NCBI GenBank assembly: GCA_005503335.1
Contig: SCMQ01000019.1
Location: forward strand, 1 to 64,000
Direction of reading: 5' to 3'
From: Comamonadaceae bacterium 2FH
GTDB taxonomy: Bacteria > Pseudomonadota > Gammaproteobacteria > Burkholderiales > Burkholderiaceae_C
DNA length: 64,000 bases
Under the pieces are notes generated by a model that saw only the letters and a program-made list of their open reading frames with translations, was not told where the DNA came from and did not search any database. Position numbers and translations under genes: made by a program. Within the stretch, counting starts at the first letter, position 1. Each line of letters begins with the position of its first letter. Shown here piece by piece: positions 1 to 7,790 of this stretch.

Positions 1-134
1 TGGGAGTGCCAAGGCTGTCATGACCTCAAGCTCTCGAACCGCCCGGTGCGGACCCGCATGCCGGGTGGTGTGGCAGGGGTGCCTCCGATCATGGAGGCCC
101 CCTATGCCGATTCTGGCCGGCGCAATGGCCTGCC
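1..134. other. window edge, no gene seen
   Basis: I see no convincing coding sequence, promoter or terminator here. The short reading frames that cross it on the plus strand are arginine- and proline-rich products of GC-rich DNA and continue antisense through the transporter gene next to it. Confidence 0.5.
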
Positions 135-1040
135 TCAACGCTGCAGAGGGCGCGAGGACGCCAGGAAGATGCCGGGCAGGATCAGGGCCGCGCCGACCGC
201 ATGGTGCAGGCCCATGGGCTCGCCGAGCACGCCCCAGGCGGCCAGCGCCGCGTACAGCGGGCCGAGGTAAAGGCTGGCGGCCACGCGGCTGGCGCCCAGC
301 ACCTTTTGCGCATGGCCATAGGCCAGGTACGCGCCTATGCCGGGCACCAGGGCGGCCACCACCACCAGCGCCGTGGCCTGCCCGCCCCAGGCCGGCGTAT
401 CCGGTAGGCCGAGCTCCCACAGCGCAAACGGCAGCAGCACGGCCACGCCGCCGGCGCAGGTGCTGGCCAGCCGGGCCTGGGCGCTCAGCGGGCTGGTCCA
501 TTTCTTGAGCAGCAGGGCGTAGCCGGCCCAGGACAGCATGGCCAGCACGATCCAGACGTCGCCCGGCACCCAGGAGACCTGGGCCAGGGCCAGCCACCGG
601 CCCTGCACGATGACATGCATCACGCCGGCCAGCGCCAGGGCCACGCCCAGCATCTGGCGCGGCCACAGGCGCTCGCCCAACCAGAACCAGGCGCCCAGCG
701 CGATCAGCACCGGCGAGGCGGCGTAGATCAGCGCGATGTTCATGGCCCCGGTGGTGCGCGCGCCCAGATAGACCCAGGCACCGCAGATCAGCATGCCCAG
801 CGTGCCCAGGGCCAGGTGCTGCGGCCAGGCCGCGACGACGGCGCGGCGCTGCGTCCACAGCTCCTGCCGCACCAGCCAGGCCAGCAGCAGCCCGGCCAGG
901 CCCCAGCGGCCCAGCGCCAGCAGGTGCGGGGTCACCACCGCGGGCGCCTTGCGCGCGATGATGTAGTTGACCGACCACAGCGCGGGCGTGATCCACAGCA
1001 GAGCCAGCGCCTGGCGCTGGCGCGTTTCGGGGTTGGGCAT
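135..1040 (-). CDS. DMT-superfamily (EamA) transporter
   Basis: A 301-residue polytopic inner-membrane protein with about ten hydrophobic segments arranged as two EamA repeats, the usual size for a drug/metabolite transporter. The ATG at 1040 (MPNPETRQR) is preferred to an upstream start at 1097, because the extra 19 residues are serine/proline-rich and atypical, and TM1 begins soon after this methionine (LLWITPALWSVNYIIAR). An early Trp-x3-Asn-x6-Lys pattern is typical of the family. The substrate cannot be told from sequence; relatives export amino acids or other small metabolites. It lies downstream of pckG on the same strand but beyond a strong terminator, so it is probably transcribed separately. 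The family call is firm. Confidence 0.85.
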   Translation of the reverse strand: MPNPETRQRQALALLWITPALWSVNYIIARKAPAVVTPHLLALGRWGLAGLLLAWLVRQELWTQRRAVVAAWPQHLALGTLGMLICGAWVYLGARTTGAMNIALIYAASPVLIALGAWFWLGERLWPRQMLGVALALAGVMHVIVQGRWLALAQVSWVPGDVWIVLAMLSWAGYALLLKKWTSPLSAQARLASTCAGGVAVLLPFALWELGLPDTPAWGGQATALVVVAALVPGIGAYLAYGHAQKVLGASRVAASLYLGPLYAALAAWGVLGEPMGLHHAVGAALILPGIFLASSRPLQR

Positions 1041-1097
1041 GGGGCAGGGGGAGGCAGGCGGCGAAGGGCTTAGCCTAGCACGCGTACCCAAGGGCAC

Positions 1098-1131
1098 AAA
1101 AAAACCGCCCCGGTTCGTGGCCGGGGCGGTT
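1098..1131 (-). terminator. rho-independent terminator of pckG
   Basis: An 11-bp perfect stem (AACCGCCCCGG pairing with CCGGGGCGGTT) closes a 7-nt loop. Read on the minus strand it is followed by an uninterrupted run of seven T. It sits about 50 nt after the pckG stop codon and separates pckG from the DMT transporter gene. Confidence 0.9.
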
Positions 1132-1177
1132 CGGTCGGACGGCCGGGTAGGCCGCCCGTTTCAATGGGGGGCGAGGC

Positions 1178-3073
1178 TCAGAGCTCGGCCAGGCGCTTCT
1201 CCAGTGCGGCCTTGGTCTGCACCAGTTCCTGGGGCAGGTGGTAGGCCAGCTGCTGGAAATGCTCGTCGTGCAGCTTGAATTCCTGCTCCCAGGCGGCCTT
1301 GTCGATGCGGGTGACGGTCTGGAACTGCTGGTCGCTGAAGGCCAGGCCGGTCCAGTTGATCTCGGCGTACTGCGGGGCGAGGCCGAACATGGTGTCCTGG
1401 CCCTGGGCCTGGCCCTCGATGCGGTCGATCATCCACTTGAGCACGCGCATGTTCTCGCCGTAGCCGGGCCAGACGAACTTGCCGTCCTCGCCCTTGCGGA
1501 ACCAGTTGACGCAGAAGATCTTGGGCAGGCTGTGGCCGGTTTTCTCGAGCTTGTGCGCCATGTCCAGCCAGTGCTGGAAATAGTCGCTCATGTTGTAGCC
1601 GCAGAAGGGCAGCATGGCGAAGGGGTCGCGGCGCACCACGCCCTGGGCGCCGAAGGCGGCGGCGGTGGTTTCCGAGCCCATGGTGGCGGCCATGTAGACG
1701 CCCTCGGTCCAGCTGCGGGCCTCGGTCACCAGGGGCACGGTGGTCGAGCGGCGGCCGCCGAAGATGAAGGCGTCGATGGCCACGCCGCTGGCGTCGTCCC
1801 ACTGGGCGTCCAGCGCCGGGTTGTTGGTCGCGGCCACGGTGAAGCGGGCGTTCGGGTGGGCGGCCTTGGCGCCGGTCTGCTTGGCGATCTCGGGCGTCCA
1901 GTCCTTGCCCTGCCAGTCGATCAGGTGGGCCGGGGTGACGCCGCTGTCCTTCTCCATGCCTTCCCACCAGATGTCGCCGTCGTCGGTCAGCGCGACGTTG
2001 GTGAAGATCACGTCCCGGTCCAGGCTGGCCATGCAGTTGGGGTTGGTGAGCGTGTTGGTGCCGGGGGCCACGCCGAAGTAGCCGGCCTCGGGGTTGATCG
2101 CGTAGAGCTTGCCGTCGGCGTTCGGCTTGATCCAGGCGATGTCGTCGCCGATGGTCGTGACCTTCCAGCCCTCGAAGCCAGCCGGCGGCACCAGCATGGA
2201 GAAGTTGGTCTTGCCGCAGGCGCTGGGGAAGGCGGCGGCCACATGGTATTTCTTGCCGGCCGGCGAGGTCACGCCCAGGATCAGCATGTGCTCGGCCAGC
2301 CAGCCCGGGCTACCGGAGGGGCCGCCAGCAGCCGCGCGGCCCATGGTCGAGGCGATGCGCAGCGCCAGGCATTTCTTGCCCAGCAGGGCGTTACCGCCGT
2401 AGCCCGAGCCGTAGGACCAGATCTCGCGCGTCTCGGGGTAATGCACGATGTACTTGGTGCTCGGGTTGCAGGGCCAGGACGTGGCGTCCTTCTCGCCCTC
2501 GGCCAGCGGGGCGCCGACGGTGTGCATGCAGGGCACGAAGTCGCCGTTCACGCCCAGCACGTCGTAGACGGCCTTGCCCATGCGGGTCATGAGCTTCTGG
2601 TTCACCGCCACGTAGGCGCTGTCGGTCAGCTCGATGCCGATGTGGGCGATGTGCGAGCCCAGCGGGCCCATGGAGAAGGGCACCACGTACATGGTGCGGC
2701 CCTTCATGCAGCCGTCGAACAGCGGCTGCAGCGTGGCGCGCATCTGGTCCGGCGCCATCCAGTTGTTGGTCGGGCCGGCGTCTTCCTTGTTCTCGGAGCA
2801 GATGAAGGTGCGGTCTTCGACGCGCGCCACGTCGGAGGGGTCGGACCAGGCCAGGAAGCTGCCCGGGCGCTTGGCCGGGTTGAGCTTCTTGAAGGTGCCG
2901 GCGTCGACCAGCTGCTGGCACAGGCGCTCGTATTCCTGCTGGCTGCCGTCGCACCAGTAGATGCTGTCGGGCTTGCACAGGGCGGCCATGTCGGCCACCC
3001 AGGCGATCAGCTTCGCGTTCTTGACGTACGCGGGCGCGTTCAGGTTCAGGCCCTGCATCACGGGTGAGTTCAT
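1178..3073 (-). CDS. pckG: phosphoenolpyruvate carboxykinase (GTP)
   Basis: A cytosolic gluconeogenic enzyme converting oxaloacetate and GTP to PEP, CO2 and GDP. The 631-residue product carries the GTP-type signatures: the nucleotide-binding loop [14 protein letters not shown], the metal-binding GDDIAW motif, and the [14 protein letters not shown] segment. The ATG at 3073 is chosen because TTAGGAG lies 7 nt upstream; the frame is open further upstream but holds only leader sequence. The protein is slightly long for the family (about 610-620). The excess is an Ala/Gly/Pro/Ser insert ([10 protein letters not shown], about 2305-2335) that replaces the expected Asp-Glu between the STMGR and GWLAEHM motifs, shortly before the P-loop. 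The gene has a hairpin leader and its own terminator. The assignment is very secure. Confidence 0.96.
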   Translation of the reverse strand: MNSPVMQGLNLNAPAYVKNAKLIAWVADMAALCKPDSIYWCDGSQQEYERLCQQLVDAGTFKKLNPAKRPGSFLAWSDPSDVARVEDRTFICSENKEDAGPTNNWMAPDQMRATLQPLFDGCMKGRTMYVVPFSMGPLGSHIAHIGIELTDSAYVAVNQKLMTRMGKAVYDVLGVNGDFVPCMHTVGAPLAEGEKDATSWPCNPSTKYIVHYPETREIWSYGSGYGGNALLGKKCLALRIASTMGRAAAGGPSGSPGWLAEHMLILGVTSPAGKKYHVAAAFPSACGKTNFSMLVPPAGFEGWKVTTIGDDIAWIKPNADGKLYAINPEAGYFGVAPGTNTLTNPNCMASLDRDVIFTNVALTDDGDIWWEGMEKDSGVTPAHLIDWQGKDWTPEIAKQTGAKAAHPNARFTVAATNNPALDAQWDDASGVAIDAFIFGGRRSTTVPLVTEARSWTEGVYMAATMGSETTAAAFGAQGVVRRDPFAMLPFCGYNMSDYFQHWLDMAHKLEKTGHSLPKIFCVNWFRKGEDGKFVWPGYGENMRVLKWMIDRIEGQAQGQDTMFGLAPQYAEINWTGLAFSDQQFQTVTRIDKAAWEQEFKLHDEHFQQLAYHLPQELVQTKAALEKRLAEL

Positions 3074-3091
3074 CGGAAGGCTCCTAAGTTG

Positions 3092-3134
3092 AAAAATCGT
3101 CTTTCGAAAGGCCTGCACCTTTCGGAAAACGATT
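3092..3134 (-). promoter_or_regulatory. terminator-like hairpin in pckG leader
   Basis: On the minus strand a 17-nt arm (3134-3118) pairs with 3111-3095 at 15 of 17 positions around a 6-nt loop, and is followed at once by five T. This is the form of an intrinsic terminator, but it lies in the 5' leader just upstream of the pckG ribosome binding site. I infer an attenuator or a processed leader. I do not recognise a named riboswitch. Confidence 0.6.
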
Positions 3135-3359
3135 GGGGAACAGCCGGTTCGTGGAGGCGCGCCCGGCGACTGGGCGCGTGAACGATGTCTCGAGGACCGC
3201 GGATCGGCGAAAGTGTCGATTTTATGAAGCCTGCCCTGTACCTGGGTTCCAAAACAGCCATTTTCCATGCAAAACTTGCATGAGGTTATGCGTGGCCATG
3301 GCTTGCGAACAACCGGGCAGACGGCCTGTCGGCCGGGTGCAGTCTGGGTGGTCGGGCCC
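3135..3359. other. pckG upstream region
   Basis: This spacer between the amrS stop and the pckG leader hairpin should hold the pckG promoter. A weak minus-strand -10-like element (TAAAAT, near 3220-3225) is visible, without a convincing -35. No gene is seen. Confidence 0.4.
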
Positions 3360-4442
3360 TCAGGCCGCACCGATGGCGATAGGGATGCGCCGGCGGCCGA
3401 AGTCGCCGGCGCTGGCGGCGAAGCGTCCCGCCAGGGCCTCGCCGCAGTCCGGGCAGCGGCCCTCGGGCGTGAGCCGGTAGTCCTTGAGCTGGTACCAGTC
3501 GCGCACGATCAGCGGCGCCTGGCAATGCGCGCACAGCGTGGTGTCGCCCTCGACGTCGTGCACGTTGCCGGTGTAGGCATGGTGCAGGCCTTCGCCGCGC
3601 GCGATCTGGCGCGCGCGGCGAAGCGTGGCGGGCGGCGTGGCCGGCACGTCGAGCATGCGGTGGTCGGGATGGAAGGCCGAGAAATGCAGCGGCACGTCGG
3701 GGCCCAGCTCCTTCATCAGCCAGCGGCTCATGGCGGCGATCTCGGCATCCGAGTCGTTGTGGCCCGGGATCAGCAAGGTGGTGATCTCGAACCAGACCTG
3801 GGTCTCGTGGCGCAGGTACACCAGGGTGTCGAGCACCGGCGCCAGGTGCGAGCCGGTCAGCTTGAAGTAGAAGTCGTCGCTGAAGGCCTTGAGGTCCACG
3901 TTGGCCGCGTCCATGCGGGCGTAGAACTCGCGGCGCGGCTCGGCATGCATGTAGCCGGCCGTCACGGCCACGGTCTGCACGCCGCGCGCATGGCAGGCGT
4001 CGGCCACGTCCATCGCGTACTCGGCGAAGATCACCGGGTCGTTGTAGGTGAAGGCCACGCTGCGGCAGCCATTGTGGGAGGCGGCCTCGGCGATGGCTTC
4101 GGGCGACGCCTGGTCCATCAGGCGGTCCATGTCGCGCGACTTGCTGATGTCCCAGTTCTGGCAGAACTTGCAGGCCAGGTTGCAGCCGGCCGTGCCGAAG
4201 GACAGCACGCTGCTGCCCGGGTAGAAATGGGCCAGCGGCTTCTTCTCGATCGGGTCGATGCAAAAGCCCGAGGAGCGGCCGTAGGTGGTGAGCCAGATGC
4301 GGTCGTCCTGGCGCATGCGCACGAAGCAGGCGCCGCGCTGGCCCTCGTGCAGCTTGCAGTCGCGCGGGCAGAGGTCGCACTGGATGCGCCCGTCGTCGAG
4401 CGCGTGCCACCAGCGGCCCGGGTAGTTCGTGTCGTTCTGCAT
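3360..4442 (-). CDS. amrS: AmmeMemoRadiSam system radical SAM enzyme
   Basis: A 360-residue radical SAM protein. The [4Fe-4S]/SAM motif Cys-x3-Cys-x2-Cys is seen in [12 protein letters not shown]. An N-terminal cysteine cluster ([10 protein letters not shown]) and a C-terminal CAHC/CPDC zinc-ribbon-like pair complete the AmrS pattern. The ATG at 4442 (MQNDTNYPG) overlaps the amrA stop as TGATG, so the two are translationally coupled. It is the last gene of amrB-amrA-amrS. The family co-occurs with Memo-like and AMMECR1-like proteins across bacteria and archaea, and as far as I know its reaction is undefined. The family call is certain; the function is unknown. Confidence 0.93.
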   Translation of the reverse strand: MQNDTNYPGRWWHALDDGRIQCDLCPRDCKLHEGQRGACFVRMRQDDRIWLTTYGRSSGFCIDPIEKKPLAHFYPGSSVLSFGTAGCNLACKFCQNWDISKSRDMDRLMDQASPEAIAEAASHNGCRSVAFTYNDPVIFAEYAMDVADACHARGVQTVAVTAGYMHAEPRREFYARMDAANVDLKAFSDDFYFKLTGSHLAPVLDTLVYLRHETQVWFEITTLLIPGHNDSDAEIAAMSRWLMKELGPDVPLHFSAFHPDHRMLDVPATPPATLRRARQIARGEGLHHAYTGNVHDVEGDTTLCAHCQAPLIVRDWYQLKDYRLTPEGRCPDCGEALAGRFAASAGDFGRRRIPIAIGAA

Positions 4443-5041
4443 CACGCCACCTCGCGGCTGGCGCCGCCGCGCGCGGCCAGCTCGGTTTCCTTCCACTTGC
4501 GCACCCGGTAGCAGGACAGGCGCACGCCGCGGGCCCAGAAATCGGGCGCCAGCCCGGCCTTGCGCTTGAGCTGGGCCATGAAGTCGGCGGCGTCGGGCAG
4601 CTGCTGCCAGACCTGAGGCAGGAAGGTGCTGCGCTGCGCGCCGAACTCGAACACCACGCCGTGCACGCCGGGCTCGAGCTGGGCCAGGGCCCCGGCCTCG
4701 CTGTCGAAGGCCACGGGCTCGGGCGCGGACAGCAGCGAGACCTCGATGTCGGTCTGCGCCAGCTCGCGCGCCGCCAGCGGGGGAAAGCGCGTGTCGCGCA
4801 GCGCGGCGGCCACGGCGTTGGCGGCCACGTCCACGCACAGCGGCCGGTGCGCGTCCAGCGTGCCTATGCAGCCGCGCAGCCGGTTGCGCTGCATCAGCGT
4901 GACGAAGCTCGCGCCGGGCGCGTCCAGCCAGGGCGCTCCGGCCGGCGGGTCCTCGGCCAGGTGCCTGGCCTCGCCCAGCTCGCGTTCCAGCGCCCGGCGC
5001 GCGATGGCCAGCAGCAGGGCGCCTTGCTCAGTGGCTTGCAT
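4442..5041 (-). CDS. amrA: AmmeMemoRadiSam system protein A (AMMECR1 family)
   Basis: A 199-residue cytosolic protein with the AMMECR1 fold signature LRGCIGT and the following region rich in DTRFPPL and DIEVSLL motifs. The ATG at 5041 (MQATEQGALL) gives the usual family length and overlaps the amrB 3' end by 14 nt; an upstream start would lie deep inside amrB. Its stop overlaps the amrS start by one base. The biochemical role is unknown. The invariant cysteine in the RGCIG motif is presumed important. It is the middle gene of a tightly coupled three-gene operon. Confidence 0.93.
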   Translation of the reverse strand: MQATEQGALLLAIARRALERELGEARHLAEDPPAGAPWLDAPGASFVTLMQRNRLRGCIGTLDAHRPLCVDVAANAVAAALRDTRFPPLAARELAQTDIEVSLLSAPEPVAFDSEAGALAQLEPGVHGVVFEFGAQRSTFLPQVWQQLPDAADFMAQLKRKAGLAPDFWARGVRLSCYRVRKWKETELAARGGASREVA

Positions 5042-5840
5042 CGCTGTCTCCGGTGAAGGCAATGGCCGCATAGCCGACCACGCGCGCGCGATCGCCGGCA
5101 GTGTCACCCGAATTGCGCAGGTCCAGCAGCTGTGGCTGCAGCCCGTGCTGGCGGGCGGCCAGCAGCAGGCCGCTGAGCGGCGTGCCGCCGCAGGCCTGCT
5201 GGTGGGTGAGCGGGCCGTCCAACTGCAGGATGCGGCTCACCGTGTCGCGGTCGCAGGCCTGGGCCTGGCGGTAGGGCAGGTAGTGCGAGAGGTCTGAGCT
5301 GATCACGATCAGGGTCTCGGGCCCGCCCCAGACCCGCAGCAACACCTCGGCCACCTCATCGGGCGTGGCGTCGCCCACGGCCAGCGGCAGCAGCCGGAAA
5401 TCCGCCAGCACAGATTGCAGGAAGGGCAGCTGCACCTCCAGCGAGTGCTCGAGCGCATGGGCGGCCGGGCTGACCACCACCTGGGGCAATTCGGCCAGCG
5501 CCGCGACCGCCTCCTGGTCGACCGCGACCTCGCCCAGCGGGGTGGCGAAGGCCGCGGCGCCCGGCAGGGCCAAGCCGCGCACCGGCATGCGGTGCACCGG
5601 ACCGAGCAGGACCACGCGGTGCAGGCGATCGCGCCAGGGCGCCAGGCGCGCATAGGCCGCCGCCGCCGTCGGTCCCGAATAGACATAACCCGCGTGCGGC
5701 ACGACCAGGGCCTTGGGCACGGCCGGCCCGGCGGCATCCACCGCCGCCGCGGCGAGCAGCTGGCCCACCTCGCGCGCCAGGGCTTCGCTCTGGCGCGGAT
5801 AGAAGCTGCCGGCGACCGCCGGCGGGCGCGTGTGCTGCAT
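5028..5840 (-). CDS. amrB: AmmeMemoRadiSam system protein B (Memo family)
   Basis: A 270-residue member of the Memo-like family, structurally related to extradiol dioxygenases. Conserved features are VAGSFYP near the N-terminus, the histidine motif PHAGYVYSG and the segment VISSDLSHYLP. The ATG at 5840 has GGGAGA upstream at good spacing and begins with the expected MQHTRPPAVAG. It is the first gene of the operon with amrA and amrS. The partner radical SAM enzyme suggests a joint redox or modification reaction, but none is established. Confidence 0.93.
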   Translation of the reverse strand: MQHTRPPAVAGSFYPRQSEALAREVGQLLAAAAVDAAGPAVPKALVVPHAGYVYSGPTAAAAYARLAPWRDRLHRVVLLGPVHRMPVRGLALPGAAAFATPLGEVAVDQEAVAALAELPQVVVSPAAHALEHSLEVQLPFLQSVLADFRLLPLAVGDATPDEVAEVLLRVWGGPETLIVISSDLSHYLPYRQAQACDRDTVSRILQLDGPLTHQQACGGTPLSGLLLAARQHGLQPQLLDLRNSGDTAGDRARVVGYAAIAFTGDSDASH

Positions 5841-6091
5841 GCTGTCTCCCCCATGGACGCAGCGAGGGGCCGCGTCCCAACCGCAGGTAAGACCCGCGGG
5901 CCGGGCTCCAAGTTCCGTGCCGCCATCCGGGCGCGGCGGCGGGCGAACTCGTGGCGTGGCGTTGTGGGGGGGCGGACGGGGCGAGGGCCCCGAATTCAGG
6001 CCGGCGCTGTCTATCGGGCGCGCCATGCTGGCCGCCATCCGCAGCGGCGACGGATGGGGCGGGGAAAGAAAAGCTTGTGGGAGGGCCGGGC
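5841..6091. other. spacer upstream of amrB
   Basis: A non-coding gap between the amrB start and the stop of a 46-residue membrane protein gene on the same strand. It probably carries the amr promoter. I could not pick a convincing -35/-10 pair and see no stable terminator. Confidence 0.4.
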
Positions 6092-6232
6092 TCAGGCCAT
6101 GAACACGGCGATGAAGGCCAGCAGGAACATCAGCACCGCGCCGGCCAGGGGCAGCACCACGGGAATGTGGTGGATCACGGCTTCGACCGGGTCTTTTTCA
6201 GCGGGGGCGTCGTGGTGTGCGGGTGCAGACAT
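6092..6232 (-). CDS. 46-residue single-pass membrane protein, unknown
   Basis: A short gene. The ATG at 6232 follows GAGGAA at 4-5 nt. The product starts MSAPAHHDAPAEKDPVEAV and ends with one hydrophobic helix (about residues 22-46) that reaches the stop codon. The N-terminal half is polar and rich in His, Asp and Glu. It lies between the ilvA/thioesterase remnant and amrB, all on the minus strand. I do not recognise a named family. The good ribosome binding site and the clean soluble/membrane division argue that it is real. It could be a small inner-membrane regulator or subunit. Confidence 0.6.
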   Translation of the reverse strand: MSAPAHHDAPAEKDPVEAVIHHIPVVLPLAGAVLMFLLAFIAVFMA

Positions 6233-6263
6233 GGTGTTCCTCAAGGCTTGAATCGCGGCGATT

Positions 6264-6470
6264 TTACCTTTTGCCGGAACGCCCGGCCTGGCCGCACAGC
6301 ATGTCGCCCACGCGCGAGAGCTGGGGGCTGTGCGGCAGGCGCAGCGTCACGGCGCCGGGCACGGCCGCCTCGGCGCGCAGGTTCAGCGCCTGCACCCAGG
6401 GCGCGAAATACTCGGCCAGGGCCGTCTGCAGCTGGGCGGCGTCGACCGGGGCGGAGGGGGTGGACTTCAT
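6264..6470 (-). pseudogene. PaaI-type hotdog thioesterase, N-terminal remnant
   Basis: The 68-residue frame matches only the beginning of a PaaI-family thioesterase: the AEYFAPWVQAL helix, then AVTLRLPHSPQLSRVGDMLCGQA. That last segment is where the family continues into its central helix and catalytic region. Here it runs into GRSGKR and stops, so about half the domain is missing. The start is intact (GAGGAGC before ATG at 6470) and overlaps the ilvA stop as ATGA, which suggests it was once a coupled gene behind ilvA. No remainder is seen in the 30 nt before the next gene. I infer a deletion relic. Confidence 0.6.
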
Positions 6471-7669
6471 TTCTGCTCCTCGGCGCTGAGCTCGGCGGCG
6501 CGCAGCGCCGCCAGCACCTCGGCCAGGTGCTCGCGGCCGCGGGTCTGCAGCACCAGCTGGATTTCCACGTTCTGCGCCGCCAGCGTGGTGAAGGCGCGCT
6601 GGTGGTGCACCTCGTCTATGTTGGCGCCGGCATCGGCCACCACGCGCGTGATGGTCGCCAGCACGCCGGGCACGTCGCGGGCGCGCACCGTGATGCGCGC
6701 CAGCCGCCCGGCGCGCACCATGCCGCGCTCGATGATGGCGGCCAGCAGCATGGGGTCGATGTTGCCGCCGCTGAGCACCAGGCCGACCCGCTTGCCGCGA
6801 AAGCGCTCGGGGTACTTGAGCATGGCCGCCAGGCCCGCCGCGCCCGCGCCTTCGACCAGGGTCTTCTCGATCTCCAGCAGCATCAGCACGGCCTGCTCGA
6901 TGTCGCCCTCGTCGACCAGCAGCAGGTCGTCGACGCGCTGGCGCACGATGGCCTGGGTCAGCAGCCCGGGCGAACCGACGGCGATACCCTCGGCGATGGT
7001 GCTGGTGCCCTGGGGGTGCTGCGTGCCCTGGATGGCGTTGACCATGGCTGGAAAGCGCACCGTCTGCACGCCGATCACCGCGATGCGCGGGTTGAGCGCC
7101 TTGGCCACCGTGGCGATGCCGGCGATCAGCCCGCCGCCGCCGACCGAAATCACCAGCTGGTCCAGCGCCGGAACCGCGTCGAACATCTCCAGGCCTATCG
7201 TGCCCTGGCCGGCGATGATGGCCTCGTCGTCGTAGGGATGAATGAAAGTGAGTCCCTGCTCCTGGGCCAGCGCGTTGGCATGGGCGCGCGCCTCCTCCAG
7301 CGTGTTGCCGTGCAGCACGACCTCGGCGCCGAAGCCGCGCGTGCGTTCGACCTTGACACCGGGCGTGAAGCGCGGCATCACGATCACCGCACGCAGGCCC
7401 AGGCGCTGCGCGTGGTAGGCCACGCCCTGGGCATGGTTGCCGGCGCTCATCGCGACCACGCCGCGCGCGCGCTCGACCTCGCTGAGCTGACTCAATTTGT
7501 TACAAGCGCCGCGCTCCTTGAACGAGGCGGTGAACTGCAGGTTCTCGAATTTGAGAAACACCTGGGCCCCGACGATTTGCGACAGGGTGCGCGATTCCAC
7601 GCAGGGTGTGTTGAGCACCTGGCCGTGCAGGCGCTGCGCGGCCTGGCGTATGTCGTCGAGCTGGATCAT
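6467..7669 (-). CDS. ilvA: threonine ammonia-lyase with ACT domain
   Basis: A PLP enzyme deaminating threonine to 2-oxobutyrate, the entry to isoleucine synthesis. The start at 7669 (MIQLDDIRQAAQRLHG) gives 400 residues, the length of the form with one C-terminal ACT domain. PLP features are visible: the Schiff-base lysine in FTASFKERGA, the SAGNHAQGVA loop and the glycine-rich VISVGGGGLIAGIA. The last 75 residues (ITVRARDVPGVLATI) form the ACT domain. It diverges from the AAA+ ATPase gene. The short ACT-bearing form may be catabolic or biosynthetic, and sequence alone does not decide. Confidence 0.93.
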   Translation of the reverse strand: MIQLDDIRQAAQRLHGQVLNTPCVESRTLSQIVGAQVFLKFENLQFTASFKERGACNKLSQLSEVERARGVVAMSAGNHAQGVAYHAQRLGLRAVIVMPRFTPGVKVERTRGFGAEVVLHGNTLEEARAHANALAQEQGLTFIHPYDDEAIIAGQGTIGLEMFDAVPALDQLVISVGGGGLIAGIATVAKALNPRIAVIGVQTVRFPAMVNAIQGTQHPQGTSTIAEGIAVGSPGLLTQAIVRQRVDDLLLVDEGDIEQAVLMLLEIEKTLVEGAGAAGLAAMLKYPERFRGKRVGLVLSGGNIDPMLLAAIIERGMVRAGRLARITVRARDVPGVLATITRVVADAGANIDEVHHQRAFTTLAAQNVEIQLVLQTRGREHLAEVLAALRAAELSAEEQK

Positions 7670-7790
7670 GGGCCGATTGTCCGCCGGAAAGCCCGTGGAC
7701 GGACCCGGACTTTTCCGCATCGCCATCTTCCACGAACGGCAAGACTGCGCTATGTTCCGCTTGCGTGCAAGCGCCGCTGGAGGCTCATCC

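Noticed and set aside
1238-3067. Plus-strand open frame antisense to pckG
   Set aside because: It mirrors pckG codon structure and has a Val/Gly/His-rich composition without motifs. pckG on the opposite strand is unmistakable.
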